Assembly: GCA_020445245.1 (NCBI GenBank)
Contig: JAGRHB010000139.1
Location: 1-5,588 of the forward strand
Source: Gammaproteobacteria bacterium
GTDB taxonomy: Bacteria; Pseudomonadota; Gammaproteobacteria; Chromatiales; Sedimenticolaceae
Length of the DNA stretch: 5,588 nt
Direction of reading: 5' to 3'
Part shown: positions 1 through 5,588 of the stretch, one piece after another
How the letters are laid out: every line of letters begins with the position of its first letter
How positions within the stretch are numbered: position 1 is the first letter of the stretch
Position numbers and translations under genes: made by a program
Notes under the pieces: model-generated
What the model was told of the DNA's origin: nothing
The model's database searches: none
What the model saw: only the letters and a program-made list of their open reading frames with translations

Positions 1-30
1 AGACCGCAGTGACCACGTATGAAACTGTGC

Positions 31-1047
31 TTAGGCCGGCTCCTGACAAACGTAGCGCAGGTACTTGAGCATCCCCCGCGCGTTGGCGAAAGCAGGATGC
101 GGCGCGATAGTCTGGTTCGGGAACCAATCCCCAATGTCGTCCGCGAGCGCCACCGAACCTCCACCGACAAACAGGATCCGCTCGAGTTCGGCGCCACGAC
201 CAAGTTGACGCTGCGTCTCGGCGTGCAGGCGCTCGACGAGCTGCCGACGTGCGTCCCGGACCTGGTCGGCGACATCGTGTGTCTTGCCGAACAGACGCAC
301 ACTGCCCTCGCGGACGGCATCCTCGGTCGCCCGATCGGACAACTCCTCGAGATCGAATCTTGCCCGTATGGCGTCGGCGACCTGGCGTTTAAGATCCAGC
401 AAGCCGCAGCGCAACGAACCGGAGCTGTTGTGACGTACCGCCTGGTCGGCGACGACGACGAAGTCCGTCGTGCGCCCACCGATGTCGACCACCGCGACCG
501 GCTCGCCGAGTCGCTCGCCCTCGAGTTGCACGCCGCCGCTGGCCTCCGAGATGATGTGGTCGTACCAGGCCGCCAGGGCCTCGGGAATGACCTCGTGGAA
601 CGCGATCGCGGCAGGCTGATGGACATCAATCGGCCGGACGGCCTGCTTGAGGCTTGCCCGCTTGCGCTCGACGACCTCCAAGCGCTGACTGCCGTCTTTC
701 AGGTAGAAGCTGCTGACGGGCAAACCGGACACCGCATGCACCGACCGTCCGGCAAGCCCGGCCTCGTGCATCGCGTGCTGGACGATGGCACGGTTGAGAC
801 CCGAGAACGGGTAACCGTCGAAGTGCGTCGGCTCACCGTCCACTTCGCCGACCGAGAACAGCGTGTCGTCGGTCTCGTACTCGAACACCCGTTGCTCGCT
901 GCCGTTCAGCCAGGTGACGTTTGCGCGACCGATCCGTGCCCGCGACGGGATCGCGATCACGCGTCCATCCGACAAAGCCACCTTGGTGAACGCATAGCCG
1001 TCGTCCAGGCCGATACTGATGGGGTTTGGGGTCTCGCTATCGGTCAC
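31..1047 (-). CDS. parM: ParM/StbA-family actin-like segregation ATPase
   Basis: 338-residue actin-fold ATPase of the plasmid ParM/StbA family. Known members polymerise with ATP into filaments that push sister DNA copies apart, coupled to DNA through a ParR adaptor. Visible motifs: phosphate-1 loop IGLDDGYAFTK (residues 12-22), a GLPVSSFY segment (108-115) matching the R1 ParM LPLTEYY region, phosphate-2 loop VVDIGGRTTD (186-195), adenosine loop ILFVGGGSVAL (291-301), and a C-terminal PHPAFANARGMLKY segment (316-329) typical of the family. The length fits (R1 ParM is about 320). The start is GTG, chosen because GGAGG lies 5 nt upstream and the phosphate-1 loop follows at the normal distance. 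It starts 30 nt after the stop of the small ParR-like gene, so the two are probably co-transcribed. No catalytic motif is missing. A MreB or Hsp70-like role is unlikely given the size and the StbA-type motifs. Confidence 0.88.
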   Translation of the reverse strand: MTDSETPNPISIGLDDGYAFTKVALSDGRVIAIPSRARIGRANVTWLNGSEQRVFEYETDDTLFSVGEVDGEPTHFDGYPFSGLNRAIVQHAMHEAGLAGRSVHAVSGLPVSSFYLKDGSQRLEVVERKRASLKQAVRPIDVHQPAAIAFHEVIPEALAAWYDHIISEASGGVQLEGERLGEPVAVVDIGGRTTDFVVVADQAVRHNSSGSLRCGLLDLKRQVADAIRARFDLEELSDRATEDAVREGSVRLFGKTHDVADQVRDARRQLVERLHAETQRQLGRGAELERILFVGGGSVALADDIGDWFPNQTIAPHPAFANARGMLKYLRYVCQEPA

Positions 1048-1052
1048 GGTCG

Positions 1053-1057
1053 CCTCC
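1053..1057 (-). promoter_or_regulatory. Ribosome binding site of parM
   Basis: Minus-strand GGAGG, 5 nt before the GTG start at 1047. It is the best Shine-Dalgarno match in the window and fixes the parM start despite the non-ATG codon. It suggests ParM is translated more strongly than the adaptor gene upstream, which has no clear site. Confidence 0.75.
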
Positions 1058-1077
1058 GGTGGTGAGAGTCATGGGGC

Positions 1078-1458
1078 TCAGCCGATCACCTTGCGGAGAT
1101 GGGCGAAAGGTTTTGTGTCCGTGCGGGCAATCGCGGACGGAACGGCTGCGGTCGCCGCGGCCGGTGCCGACTCAACATCGGGCTGCTTTGCCGAATGCGC
1201 TTGCCCGAGCCAGCCCGCAAAGGGTGTGGCCGGGACCCTTGTTTCATGTGGACCCTTGTTTGTGTCATCGCCCCGCAGATCACTGCGAATCCAGCGGCCT
1301 TCGGCCAGGAACCCCTGCACGAGCAGTGAACGTAGCCAGTCCTGGCCGCGCTTGCGCGTGAGCCCGGATAGCCGCTGCAAGATCAGGCGCTCCAGGACCA
1401 GGCCCGGATCCAGGGTCAGGCTGAGACGTTTCGGTTCTGCGAGTTCGTTTACCGACAT
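1078..1458 (-). CDS. Small ribbon-helix-helix protein, probable ParR-like adaptor
   Basis: 126 residues from the ATG at 1458; an in-frame TTG at 1470 would add four residues, and neither start has a clear ribosome binding site. The N-terminus has the pattern of a ribbon-helix-helix DNA-binding fold: strand KRLSLTLD (residues 10-17), helix A (about 18-33), helix B (about 37-53). This resembles R1 ParR by eye (RRTIAFKLNPD followed by two helices). Residues 54-115 are Ala/Pro/Thr/Ser-rich and look disordered. The last residues, FAHLRKVIG, form a short basic/hydrophobic tail, comparable to the R1 ParR end (AMKLIN) that docks on ParM. The gene lies 30 nt upstream of parM. The likely job is to bind a centromere-like site, join it to ParM filaments, and perhaps repress its own promoter. 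The order (adaptor first) is the reverse of R1 parM-parR. It could instead be only a transcriptional repressor. Confidence 0.6.
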   Translation of the reverse strand: MSVNELAEPKRLSLTLDPGLVLERLILQRLSGLTRKRGQDWLRSLLVQGFLAEGRWIRSDLRGDDTNKGPHETRVPATPFAGWLGQAHSAKQPDVESAPAAATAAVPSAIARTDTKPFAHLRKVIG

Positions 1459-1525
1459 GATGGCGCTCAAGGCGAAGATCGATAGGTACGATTATTCGGC
1501 CCGTGCCCGCCGCAACCAGCACAAA

Positions 1526-1544
1526 CGCACCCGTCATGGGTGCG
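1526..1544 (-). terminator. GC-rich hairpin after the PFL_4669 gene (weak terminator or operator)
   Basis: Perfect 7-bp arms CGCACCC / GGGTGCG around a 5-nt loop, beginning 26 nt past the TGA at 1570. Read on the minus strand it is followed by TTTGTG, a poor U-tract, so it could be a weak intrinsic terminator. It could equally be an operator for the ParR-like gene, since it lies 68 nt upstream of that ATG. The surrounding gap (1459-1569) holds no credible gene, no clear consensus promoter and no tandem repeats of the kind seen in parC centromeres; AATAAT at 1490-1495 (minus strand) is the nearest -10-like element. Confidence 0.35.
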
Positions 1545-1569
1545 AGTTCTCGGTGACCCTCTCGACGCA

Positions 1570-2385
1570 TCACACGTCATCGCCCAACGAACGCAGGTGA
1601 ACCGCATCGGTCATGGCAGTGGGTTGCACAAGGGCTACGGTCGGCGCATGGGGTGCCCGGCGAGTGCCTTGCCGAATGTCGTCTGGGATCTCACCCATTG
1701 CGTCCCGGGCCTGCAGGGCCTTCGCGGTTCCCTGGTCGATGTCGTCGCGTGTCACGCCCAGCAGTCGATATCCGACCGGGCTCTGCAGCGCACGCCTCAC
1801 CCAACGACCGCCCCGGTGCAACGTCTTCTCGGCCTCGTCACGCTCGACCAATCCGACATGTCGAGCGCTCAGAATCATGCAAACCAGCGCATCGAAGCGG
1901 CCGATCAGACCGGCGGCGCGAAACGCGTAGGGATTGCTGAAGTTGAGCGCGATGCGCGCCGGCTTCAACGAGACAGGCGGTGCCACCTCGATCGCGCCCA
2001 GGGCCTCGAACCGCTTCGCTATGCCCTGCTCCAAGGTCAGTAGCTCGTGCCCTGCCTGGACCAGGATGTCTTCGACCTGCAGCAGCCACCAGTCGGCGTA
2101 GGGGTCATCGGCACGGGCACCGTGCCAAAGGGTTCGCACGCCGTTCGCGAAACCCAGCAACCCGATGATCGCAGGCTTTTCGGCGCTGGTGCCGCGGCCC
2201 TTAACCAGCCGTTGCGCCTGACGCGTTTGCAGCGTGAGGGTCGCACGGCCGCGCAGGACCCCCGGGCGGTCATCCGATTGTGCGACACCGTCGTGCGTGG
2301 ACTGGGCAGCTGAGGGTTCGCCGGATATCTGGGTCATGGGCAGGCGGTGCTCATCGTCGTGTGGTGTCGATACGGGCACTATCAC
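1570..2385 (-). CDS. PFL_4669-family ICE protein (TIGR03761 / DUF1845-like)
   Basis: 271 residues from GTG at 2385, or 255 from the ATG at 2337. Neither has a good ribosome binding site, and the first 40 residues are polar and unconserved in look, so ATG 2337 is as likely. Segments recalled as characteristic of this ICE family: LRGRATLTLQTRQAQRLVKG (from 44), GLLGFANGVRTLWHGARADD (from 75), FSNPYAFRAAGLIGRFDALV (from 149) and GEIPDDIRQGTRRAP (231-245). The family is found in the replication/maintenance region of SPI-7/PFGI-1-type ICEs, next to STY4528 and DUF2857 genes, as here. Its biochemical role is not established. DUF1845-type proteins are related to the IncC plasmid regulator AcaB, so a DNA-binding regulatory role is possible, but that is inference. 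No transmembrane segment or signal peptide is visible. It stands alone between two ~110-bp gaps, which suggests its own promoter. Confidence 0.8.
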   Translation of the reverse strand: MIVPVSTPHDDEHRLPMTQISGEPSAAQSTHDGVAQSDDRPGVLRGRATLTLQTRQAQRLVKGRGTSAEKPAIIGLLGFANGVRTLWHGARADDPYADWWLLQVEDILVQAGHELLTLEQGIAKRFEALGAIEVAPPVSLKPARIALNFSNPYAFRAAGLIGRFDALVCMILSARHVGLVERDEAEKTLHRGGRWVRRALQSPVGYRLLGVTRDDIDQGTAKALQARDAMGEIPDDIRQGTRRAPHAPTVALVQPTAMTDAVHLRSLGDDV

Positions 2386-2392
2386 CGCACGG

Positions 2393-2428
2393 AACGGGCA
2401 CGCAGTGAACGCGAAACGGCTGCACGCA
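2393..2428. repeat. Pair of imperfect direct repeats upstream of the PFL_4669 gene
   Basis: On the plus strand AACGGGCACGCA (2393-2404) and AACGGCTGCACGCA (2415-2428) differ only by a 2-nt insertion and start 22 bp apart, about two helical turns. They lie just upstream of the GTG start at 2385. They may be a regulator binding site, but two copies in GC-rich DNA could be chance. Confidence 0.3.
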
Positions 2429-2448
2429 CCGTCGGCGTTCTTGGCAGG

Positions 2449-2467
2449 ATTATTCCACTGGAATAAT
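2449..2467. promoter_or_regulatory. Perfect 9-1-9 AT-rich palindrome, probable operator
   Basis: ATTATTCCA, one central C, then TGGAATAAT: all nine arm bases pair. It lies in the 108-bp gene-free gap between the STY4528-type gene and the PFL_4669 gene, in otherwise GC-rich DNA, and has no T-tract, so it looks like a site for a dimeric DNA-binding protein rather than a terminator. Its right arm contains AATAAT, a 5/6 match to a -10 box on either strand. On the plus strand TTGGCA (2441-2446) lies 15 bp upstream of AATAAT (2462-2467), a possible promoter reading antisense into the STY4528-type gene. On the minus strand no good -35 is visible. The rest of the gap holds only the repeat pair listed separately. 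Confidence 0.6.
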
Positions 2468-2493
2468 TTCGCAGGCGCCCTTAGGTGGACGCC

Positions 2494-3732
2494 TCAACGG
2501 GGTTTTTCCCCGCGTGTTGGAGGCACCTTCAGCTGCTTGCGGATCTCAGCCAGCGCGCTCTCGCCGTGTGACCGAGAGGTCGTAGCTTTGCGTTCTTGTG
2601 CGCGTGTGGCGGCCTCCTCACGCAACTGCTTGGCCTCGCCGTGGCGACGGTCGCGCTCGGTTTGCACCTTCAGCCCCAGGTTCGCGACGAAGCCCCCTTC
2701 ATTCACCTGCCGGCACAGGTGGTGCAGATAGCGCAGTTCGTCGTAAACGGGCTTGGCGCCGCGTTGCTCCGCCTGAAGCCGACCGGCCAATTCGTCCAAC
2801 ACCGATTGCCGCTGTTCGGCAGGAACCGTCGCCAAGTACCGGGCGGCGAGTGCGCGCTGGTTGTCCTTGAGCCGTGGCGGCAAGACCAGCCCCTCGAGCG
2901 ATACAGCCTCGCGCGCGGAATCTTCGTAAGTTGTTTGTGTTGTTGTAGTTGTATTTTTATATTTACTACTACTACGTGGTACCGGCTTTGAATTTTGCGG
3001 GTCTGTTGCAGCCGTCTTTGAATATTGCCCGCGGTCATGAAGATCCTTTCCCGTAGCTTTATTCGACAAGCTCGCAAGAACATCGCCATTGAAGGCGAAA
3101 TAGCGCCGATCGCCGCCCTGGCGGATCGCTTGAACCGCCTCCAACCGGCGCTCGATGGGGTTCACCGGGGCCAGAACGTCTCTCCCTTCCTGGATATCTT
3201 TGTCCAACGATTCCGAGACAGCCGCTGCCACGCGGCGCACTCGTGCGTGGTGGTGATTGGCTGAATCCTGGAGGAACGCCATGTAGCCCGGGTCCAGATG
3301 CAGAGCGTCGGCCAGCGGCAGCGGCTCGTCATGCAGTGCATACACGTTACCCGCAAAACGGCCGTTCGCGTCGCGGCTTCGTGCACACAGCGACAGCCAC
3401 CGCGTGGCACGCAGGATCACAATCGCCCGGGATACTGTGGAACTCGACGACACGTTCGCGCGGCGTGCGATGTCCGCGTAACTGGGGAACACCGCTTTGC
3501 TGCCGGTACCGTGGGCGCTTCGATAGACGACCATCCAGACCAGCTTATCGACCGGCTCGAGGACCGGGTCCTCCACCACGAGCGCCGGAAAGGCGTGGTG
3601 CCAGTTACCAAGAAAGAGGAGCGCGTCCGCCGCGGGCGTGCTGCCACCGCAGCGCCCGCGGGCGATCGTTTCGCGGATCAGCGCGTCGAGGGCATAGGTC
3701 TCCGGTCGAATGTCTGCTTCATCGTGCGTCAT
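2494..3732 (-). CDS. STY4528-type pathogenicity-island replication protein
   Basis: 412 residues, recognised as the STY4528-type replication protein of SPI-7-like ICEs, thought to help initiate replication of the excised element. A winged-helix DNA-binding region spans about residues 62-135, with recognition-helix-like text SYADIARRANVSSSSTVSRA (from 84) and wing NGRFAGNVYALH (123-134). This layout recalls phage O-type and plasmid Rep initiators. The middle (about 225-275) is Ser/Thr/Asn-rich and looks like a flexible linker, with a poly-Thr run. A helical, charged C-terminal domain follows (about 285-405; QTERDRRHGEAKQLREEAAT is probably coiled coil). The ATG start is forced: an in-frame stop lies five codons upstream. 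No clear ribosome binding site is seen, and the gene begins 21 nt after the DUF2857 stop, so coupling or readthrough translation is likely. The codons in the linker are unusually A/T-rich (see the separate entry). The exact biochemical function is inferred from family naming. Confidence 0.8.
   Translation of the reverse strand: MTHDEADIRPETYALDALIRETIARGRCGGSTPAADALLFLGNWHHAFPALVVEDPVLEPVDKLVWMVVYRSAHGTGSKAVFPSYADIARRANVSSSSTVSRAIVILRATRWLSLCARSRDANGRFAGNVYALHDEPLPLADALHLDPGYMAFLQDSANHHHARVRRVAAAVSESLDKDIQEGRDVLAPVNPIERRLEAVQAIRQGGDRRYFAFNGDVLASLSNKATGKDLHDRGQYSKTAATDPQNSKPVPRSSSKYKNTTTTTQTTYEDSAREAVSLEGLVLPPRLKDNQRALAARYLATVPAEQRQSVLDELAGRLQAEQRGAKPVYDELRYLHHLCRQVNEGGFVANLGLKVQTERDRRHGEAKQLREEAATRAQERKATTSRSHGESALAEIRKQLKVPPTRGEKPR
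2931..2970. other. AT-rich tract inside the initiator gene, possible unwinding element
   Basis: 31 of 40 bases are A or T, in sharp contrast to the surrounding GC-rich coding DNA. On the minus strand it encodes SKYKN followed by poly-Thr, using A/T codons (AAA TAT AAA AAT ACA ACT). A GTA triplet run (four copies, minus strand) borders it at 2963-2974. Origins embedded in initiator genes, as in lambda O, pair repeats with an AT-rich region of this kind. Confidence 0.4.
2986..3028. repeat. Two 13-bp direct repeats, 30 bp apart, beside the AT-rich tract
   Basis: Plus strand CTTTGAATTTTGC (2986-2998) and CTTTGAATATTGC (3016-3028) match at 12 of 13 positions and start exactly 30 bp (about three helical turns) apart. 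They encode QNSKP and QYSKT in the linker of the STY4528-type protein. The DNA identity exceeds the protein identity, which fits selection on DNA (iterons), though only two copies are seen. Confidence 0.4.
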
Positions 3733-3753
3733 GCCATCGTGCGTTCAACACAC

Positions 3754-4404
3754 TCACCCGCCGGCCGCCCTATGCTGGCCGCTGCTCTTCTCGTTGGGTG
3801 GTTTGGCAGCCGTCGACGACTTTTCGGTTGGTGCATAGACGTCGCCGTACTCGAGCAGGCGTTGCGCGAGACTCCAGATCGCCCGCAGCGAGGCGCCAGT
3901 TTCGCGGTGTACGACCAGATACGCGCTGGGATCGATGCCGTCCCCGCTATCGGTCTCCAACTGCGCGGATAACGCATGCCAGAGCCGGTGCGCCATCGCT
4001 TCATCGGGCTCCGGTGGGCGACCGACTGCAGGCTCCACGGCCAGCATGCGACGCAGCCTTGTGTACTCCCGTGAACCGACACCGAATAGACTGCGCATCA
4101 TTTCGAGCGGTGCATCGGCCTGGATGAGGTCGCGTTGCAGCTCCTCGCTCTCGCGTTCGCGGCGCAGGTGCGACAGCATCGGCCAGTACACGTTGCGGTC
4201 TAGCCGGATGTCCAGACAGTGCGCCTGCAGACTGCCGACACGGTAGAGATCGGCCAGATTCAGTTCACGCAGTGCCGCGACCTCTTCCGGACCGAAGTTC
4301 ATGTTACGCAGGGCGTGTTGGTCGTTCTCCGACAGGCAGCGAATGGCGTAAAGCATCACGGCCATCACCAGTTCGGATTCCTTGGTCCCGGCTGGCGCAC
4401 TCAT
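3754..4404 (-). CDS. DUF2857 family ICE protein
   Basis: 216 residues, assigned to DUF2857 from its look and its position between the ICE ParB-family gene and the STY4528-type gene, which is standard in this ICE type. Function unknown. It is mostly alpha-helical: a helical N-terminal block (about 8-95) with NLADLYRVGSLQAHCLDIRL (from 49), then LFGVGSREYTRLRRML (106-121), which has the spacing of a helix-turn-helix-like element and is the most family-like stretch. A further helical block follows (about 134-187), then a polar disordered tail from 192 (PTEKSSTAAKPPNEKSSG). The start at 4404 overlaps the upstream stop by ATGA, and GAGGG lies 9 nt before it, so translation is probably coupled. A longer reading frame upstream runs inside parB and is not used. 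No membrane segment is visible. DNA binding is possible but unproven. Confidence 0.72.
   Translation of the reverse strand: MSAPAGTKESELVMAVMLYAIRCLSENDQHALRNMNFGPEEVAALRELNLADLYRVGSLQAHCLDIRLDRNVYWPMLSHLRRERESEELQRDLIQADAPLEMMRSLFGVGSREYTRLRRMLAVEPAVGRPPEPDEAMAHRLWHALSAQLETDSGDGIDPSAYLVVHRETGASLRAIWSLAQRLLEYGDVYAPTEKSSTAAKPPNEKSSGQHRAAGG
4401..4404 (-). promoter_or_regulatory. ATGA stop/start overlap coupling parB to the DUF2857 gene
   Basis: The TGA ending the ParB-like gene (4403-4401) shares bases with the ATG of the DUF2857 gene (4404-4402). Such overlaps usually mean translational coupling in one mRNA and fix the downstream start. Confidence 0.85.
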
Positions 4405-5588
4405 TGCCACAGGCCCTCGCCTGCGTTGTTTGCGGCCTGATGTAACGCGCGGTAGGTCTCCATGAGATCCACAAGGTCCTTCCAGCTGCGCGCGTCGAGC
4501 CGCTGCCACAGCCGAAAACCCATATGCCCAGGATCGAGGGTCCAGACACTCGAAAACAACAGGCCGGCGTCCTGCTCTTCGAGCGCTTGTCTCAGCACCG
4601 AATCCTGGCCGAGCGCCGGCAACAGGTGCTCCACCTGTGCCACCGTCATTTCGGATGCGGCAGCAAGATACCACCAGACCATCGAGACCTGGGCCAAGCC
4701 ATCTTCATCCAGTTGCTCTACCAGAGCGGGATCCGGGACGTCGCTCAGCACGAAGCCCAGACCCTTGCCGGAAAGCGGCTGGATCAGCTCGCCCAGGGCG
4801 TTACGCTGCGCCAGGCGAGTTGCCAACGTCCAGGCCCGGGCACGCAGTGACTTCAGATCCATCCCGTCCAGTGCCGATTCCCGGTCATTGCGCCTTGACG
4901 GTTGTGTTGGTTTCGCGGCGCTGGCCTGGCCACTCTGCGCCCCATCGTCGGCTGCCACTGCGGCCGAATCCCATTCACTCGAAGTCCGCTGGTGGGACGC
5001 GCGTGAACCGGCACTGTCCGTTTCTTTCGTGGCCCACTCGGATCTCGGGACCATAGTCCCAGTATCCCCTGGCGGGTTGGGGCTCTCGATTTCCTGACCG
5101 GTCGGTTGGGACGACCCTTCGGGAACGGGAGCGTCCAACTGGCTCACGTTCCCAACCAGGTGGCCGTCGAGCGCAAGACTGACGGCATGGATGCTGACAT
5201 CTGCCCGCTCGGCGATCTCCGCCTCCAGTGCGCGTCGCAGATTATTGATGTCCCACGCCGGGTCATCGTAGCGACGACAGAGTGTTGCGAAGGTCTGTTC
5301 GAAGTCGTCTTCTGCATCCAAGGCGTGCTGGCGCCAGACGATCTGCGCTGCCCGCTCGAGTTGGCGGATGCGTTCAACCTGGGGACGACCCATGCCGCCT
5401 TGCAGGGCGACCGGCAGCAACGGTAGCAACCGGTCGACGGCGTAAGTCATCTGCGAGATCCGTCCCTGACCCAGCGCATAGCCGCACTCGCGAAGCGTGG
5501 TGGCCAGCTGCGTCTGGGTAACCCCGTCTCCGTCTTGTTCTTCTTCCAATAGGCGGCGTGCGTCCCGCACGGCCAGTGCCTTGTCGAG
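4401..5588 (-). CDS. parB: ParB-family ICE partition protein, N-terminus beyond the window
   Basis: The last 395 residues of a protein whose frame is open at the window edge (visible from LDKALAV), so the true start is outside. It fits the PFGI-1-class ICE ParB-family protein. The N-terminal ParB nuclease-like/CTP-binding domain would lie off the edge and cannot be checked. Visible order: a helix-turn-helix region (about residues 23-57, VTQTQLATTLRECGYALGQG then RISQMTYAVDRLLPLLP), as expected for ParB/KorB DNA binding; a helical segment (about 70-145); a Ser/Pro/Gln/Asp-rich disordered linker (about 151-240); and a C-terminal helical domain (about 243-386) rich in Trp and Leu (VSMVWWYLAAASEM). 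In this ICE class it works with a ParA/Soj ATPase and a DnaB-like helicase encoded just upstream, to maintain the excised element. It probably heads the visible operon with the DUF2857 and STY4528-type genes. It could be a ParB-like regulator rather than a true centromere-binding protein. Confidence 0.72.
   Translation of the reverse strand, partial: LDKALAVRDARRLLEEEQDGDGVTQTQLATTLRECGYALGQGRISQMTYAVDRLLPLLPVALQGGMGRPQVERIRQLERAAQIVWRQHALDAEDDFEQTFATLCRRYDDPAWDINNLRRALEAEIAERADVSIHAVSLALDGHLVGNVSQLDAPVPEGSSQPTGQEIESPNPPGDTGTMVPRSEWATKETDSAGSRASHQRTSSEWDSAAVAADDGAQSGQASAAKPTQPSRRNDRESALDGMDLKSLRARAWTLATRLAQRNALGELIQPLSGKGLGFVLSDVPDPALVEQLDEDGLAQVSMVWWYLAAASEMTVAQVEHLLPALGQDSVLRQALEEQDAGLLFSSVWTLDPGHMGFRLWQRLDARSWKDLVDLMETYRALHQAANNAGEGLWQ

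Noticed and set aside
19..1065. 348-residue plus-strand reading frame opposite parM
   Set aside because: It is antisense to a gene with full ParM motifs and a strong ribosome binding site. Its protein has no recognisable motif, and long antisense frames are common in GC-rich coding DNA.
1280..1573. 97-residue minus-strand frame whose internal ATG (1537) starts with a hydrophobic stretch (AFVLVAAG), like a small membrane or leader peptide
   Set aside because: It overlaps the ParR-like gene in another frame, turns into Arg/Pro-rich sequence, and its ATG lies in the hairpin loop with no ribosome binding site.
2499..2511. GGGGTTTTTCCCC hairpin at the end of the STY4528-type gene, as a terminator
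   Set aside because: Only a 4-bp stem, inside the coding region, with no T-tract on either strand.
2963..2974. GTA triplet repeat as a microsatellite or phase-variation tract
   Set aside because: Only four copies, and a change would be in frame (Ser codons), so it would not switch the gene off.
3243..4127. 294-residue plus-strand reading frame across the STY4528-type and DUF2857 genes
   Set aside because: Arg/Pro-rich composition typical of a shadow frame; it spans the junction of two well-supported opposite-strand genes.
3754..4674. Longer 306-residue version of the DUF2857 protein starting inside parB
   Set aside because: The extra N-terminus lies wholly in another frame of parB and is Gly/Arg-rich; the ATGA overlap and upstream GAGGG support the start at 4404.

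Overview
The window is GC-rich DNA in which every convincing gene lies on the minus strand, so it reads from high to low coordinates. It looks like part of the replication and maintenance module of an integrative and conjugative element (ICE) of the SPI-7 / PAPI-1 / PFGI-1 type, from a gamma- or betaproteobacterium. The evidence is a run of ICE-specific families in the expected order: ICE ParB-family protein, DUF2857 protein, STY4528-type replication protein and PFL_4669 (TIGR03761) protein. The host genus cannot be read from this sequence. No tRNA, attachment site, transposase, CRISPR array or conjugation gene is present.

Layout in transcription order. (1) 5588-4401: the C-terminal 395 residues of a ParB-like protein, cut by the window edge. 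(2) 4404-3754: DUF2857 protein, whose start codon overlaps the parB stop (ATGA). (3) 3732-2494: STY4528-type winged-helix replication protein, starting 21 nt downstream. An AT-rich stretch and a pair of near-identical repeats sit inside this gene and may be an origin. (4) 2493-2386: gene-free gap with a perfect 9-1-9 palindrome (2449-2467) and a pair of imperfect repeats. (5) 2385-1570: PFL_4669-type protein. (6) 1569-1459: gene-free gap with a GC-rich hairpin (1526-1544). (7) 1458-1078: small protein with a ParR-like ribbon-helix-helix shape. (8) 1047-31: actin-like ParM/StbA ATPase with a strong ribosome binding site. Positions 1-30 hold nothing recognisable.

The first three genes look like one operon. 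The two gaps, each about 110 bp, are the likely sites of new promoters and operators, so PFL_4669 and the ParR/ParM pair may be separately controlled. Functionally the module would supply replication initiation of the excised element (STY4528 protein with helper proteins) and its segregation. The unusual point is that an actin-type ParR/ParM pair, in the order adaptor then ATPase, directly follows a core that carries a ParB-type protein. This suggests two segregation systems in one element. The ParM assignment is well supported by motifs. The ParR assignment rests on shape and context.
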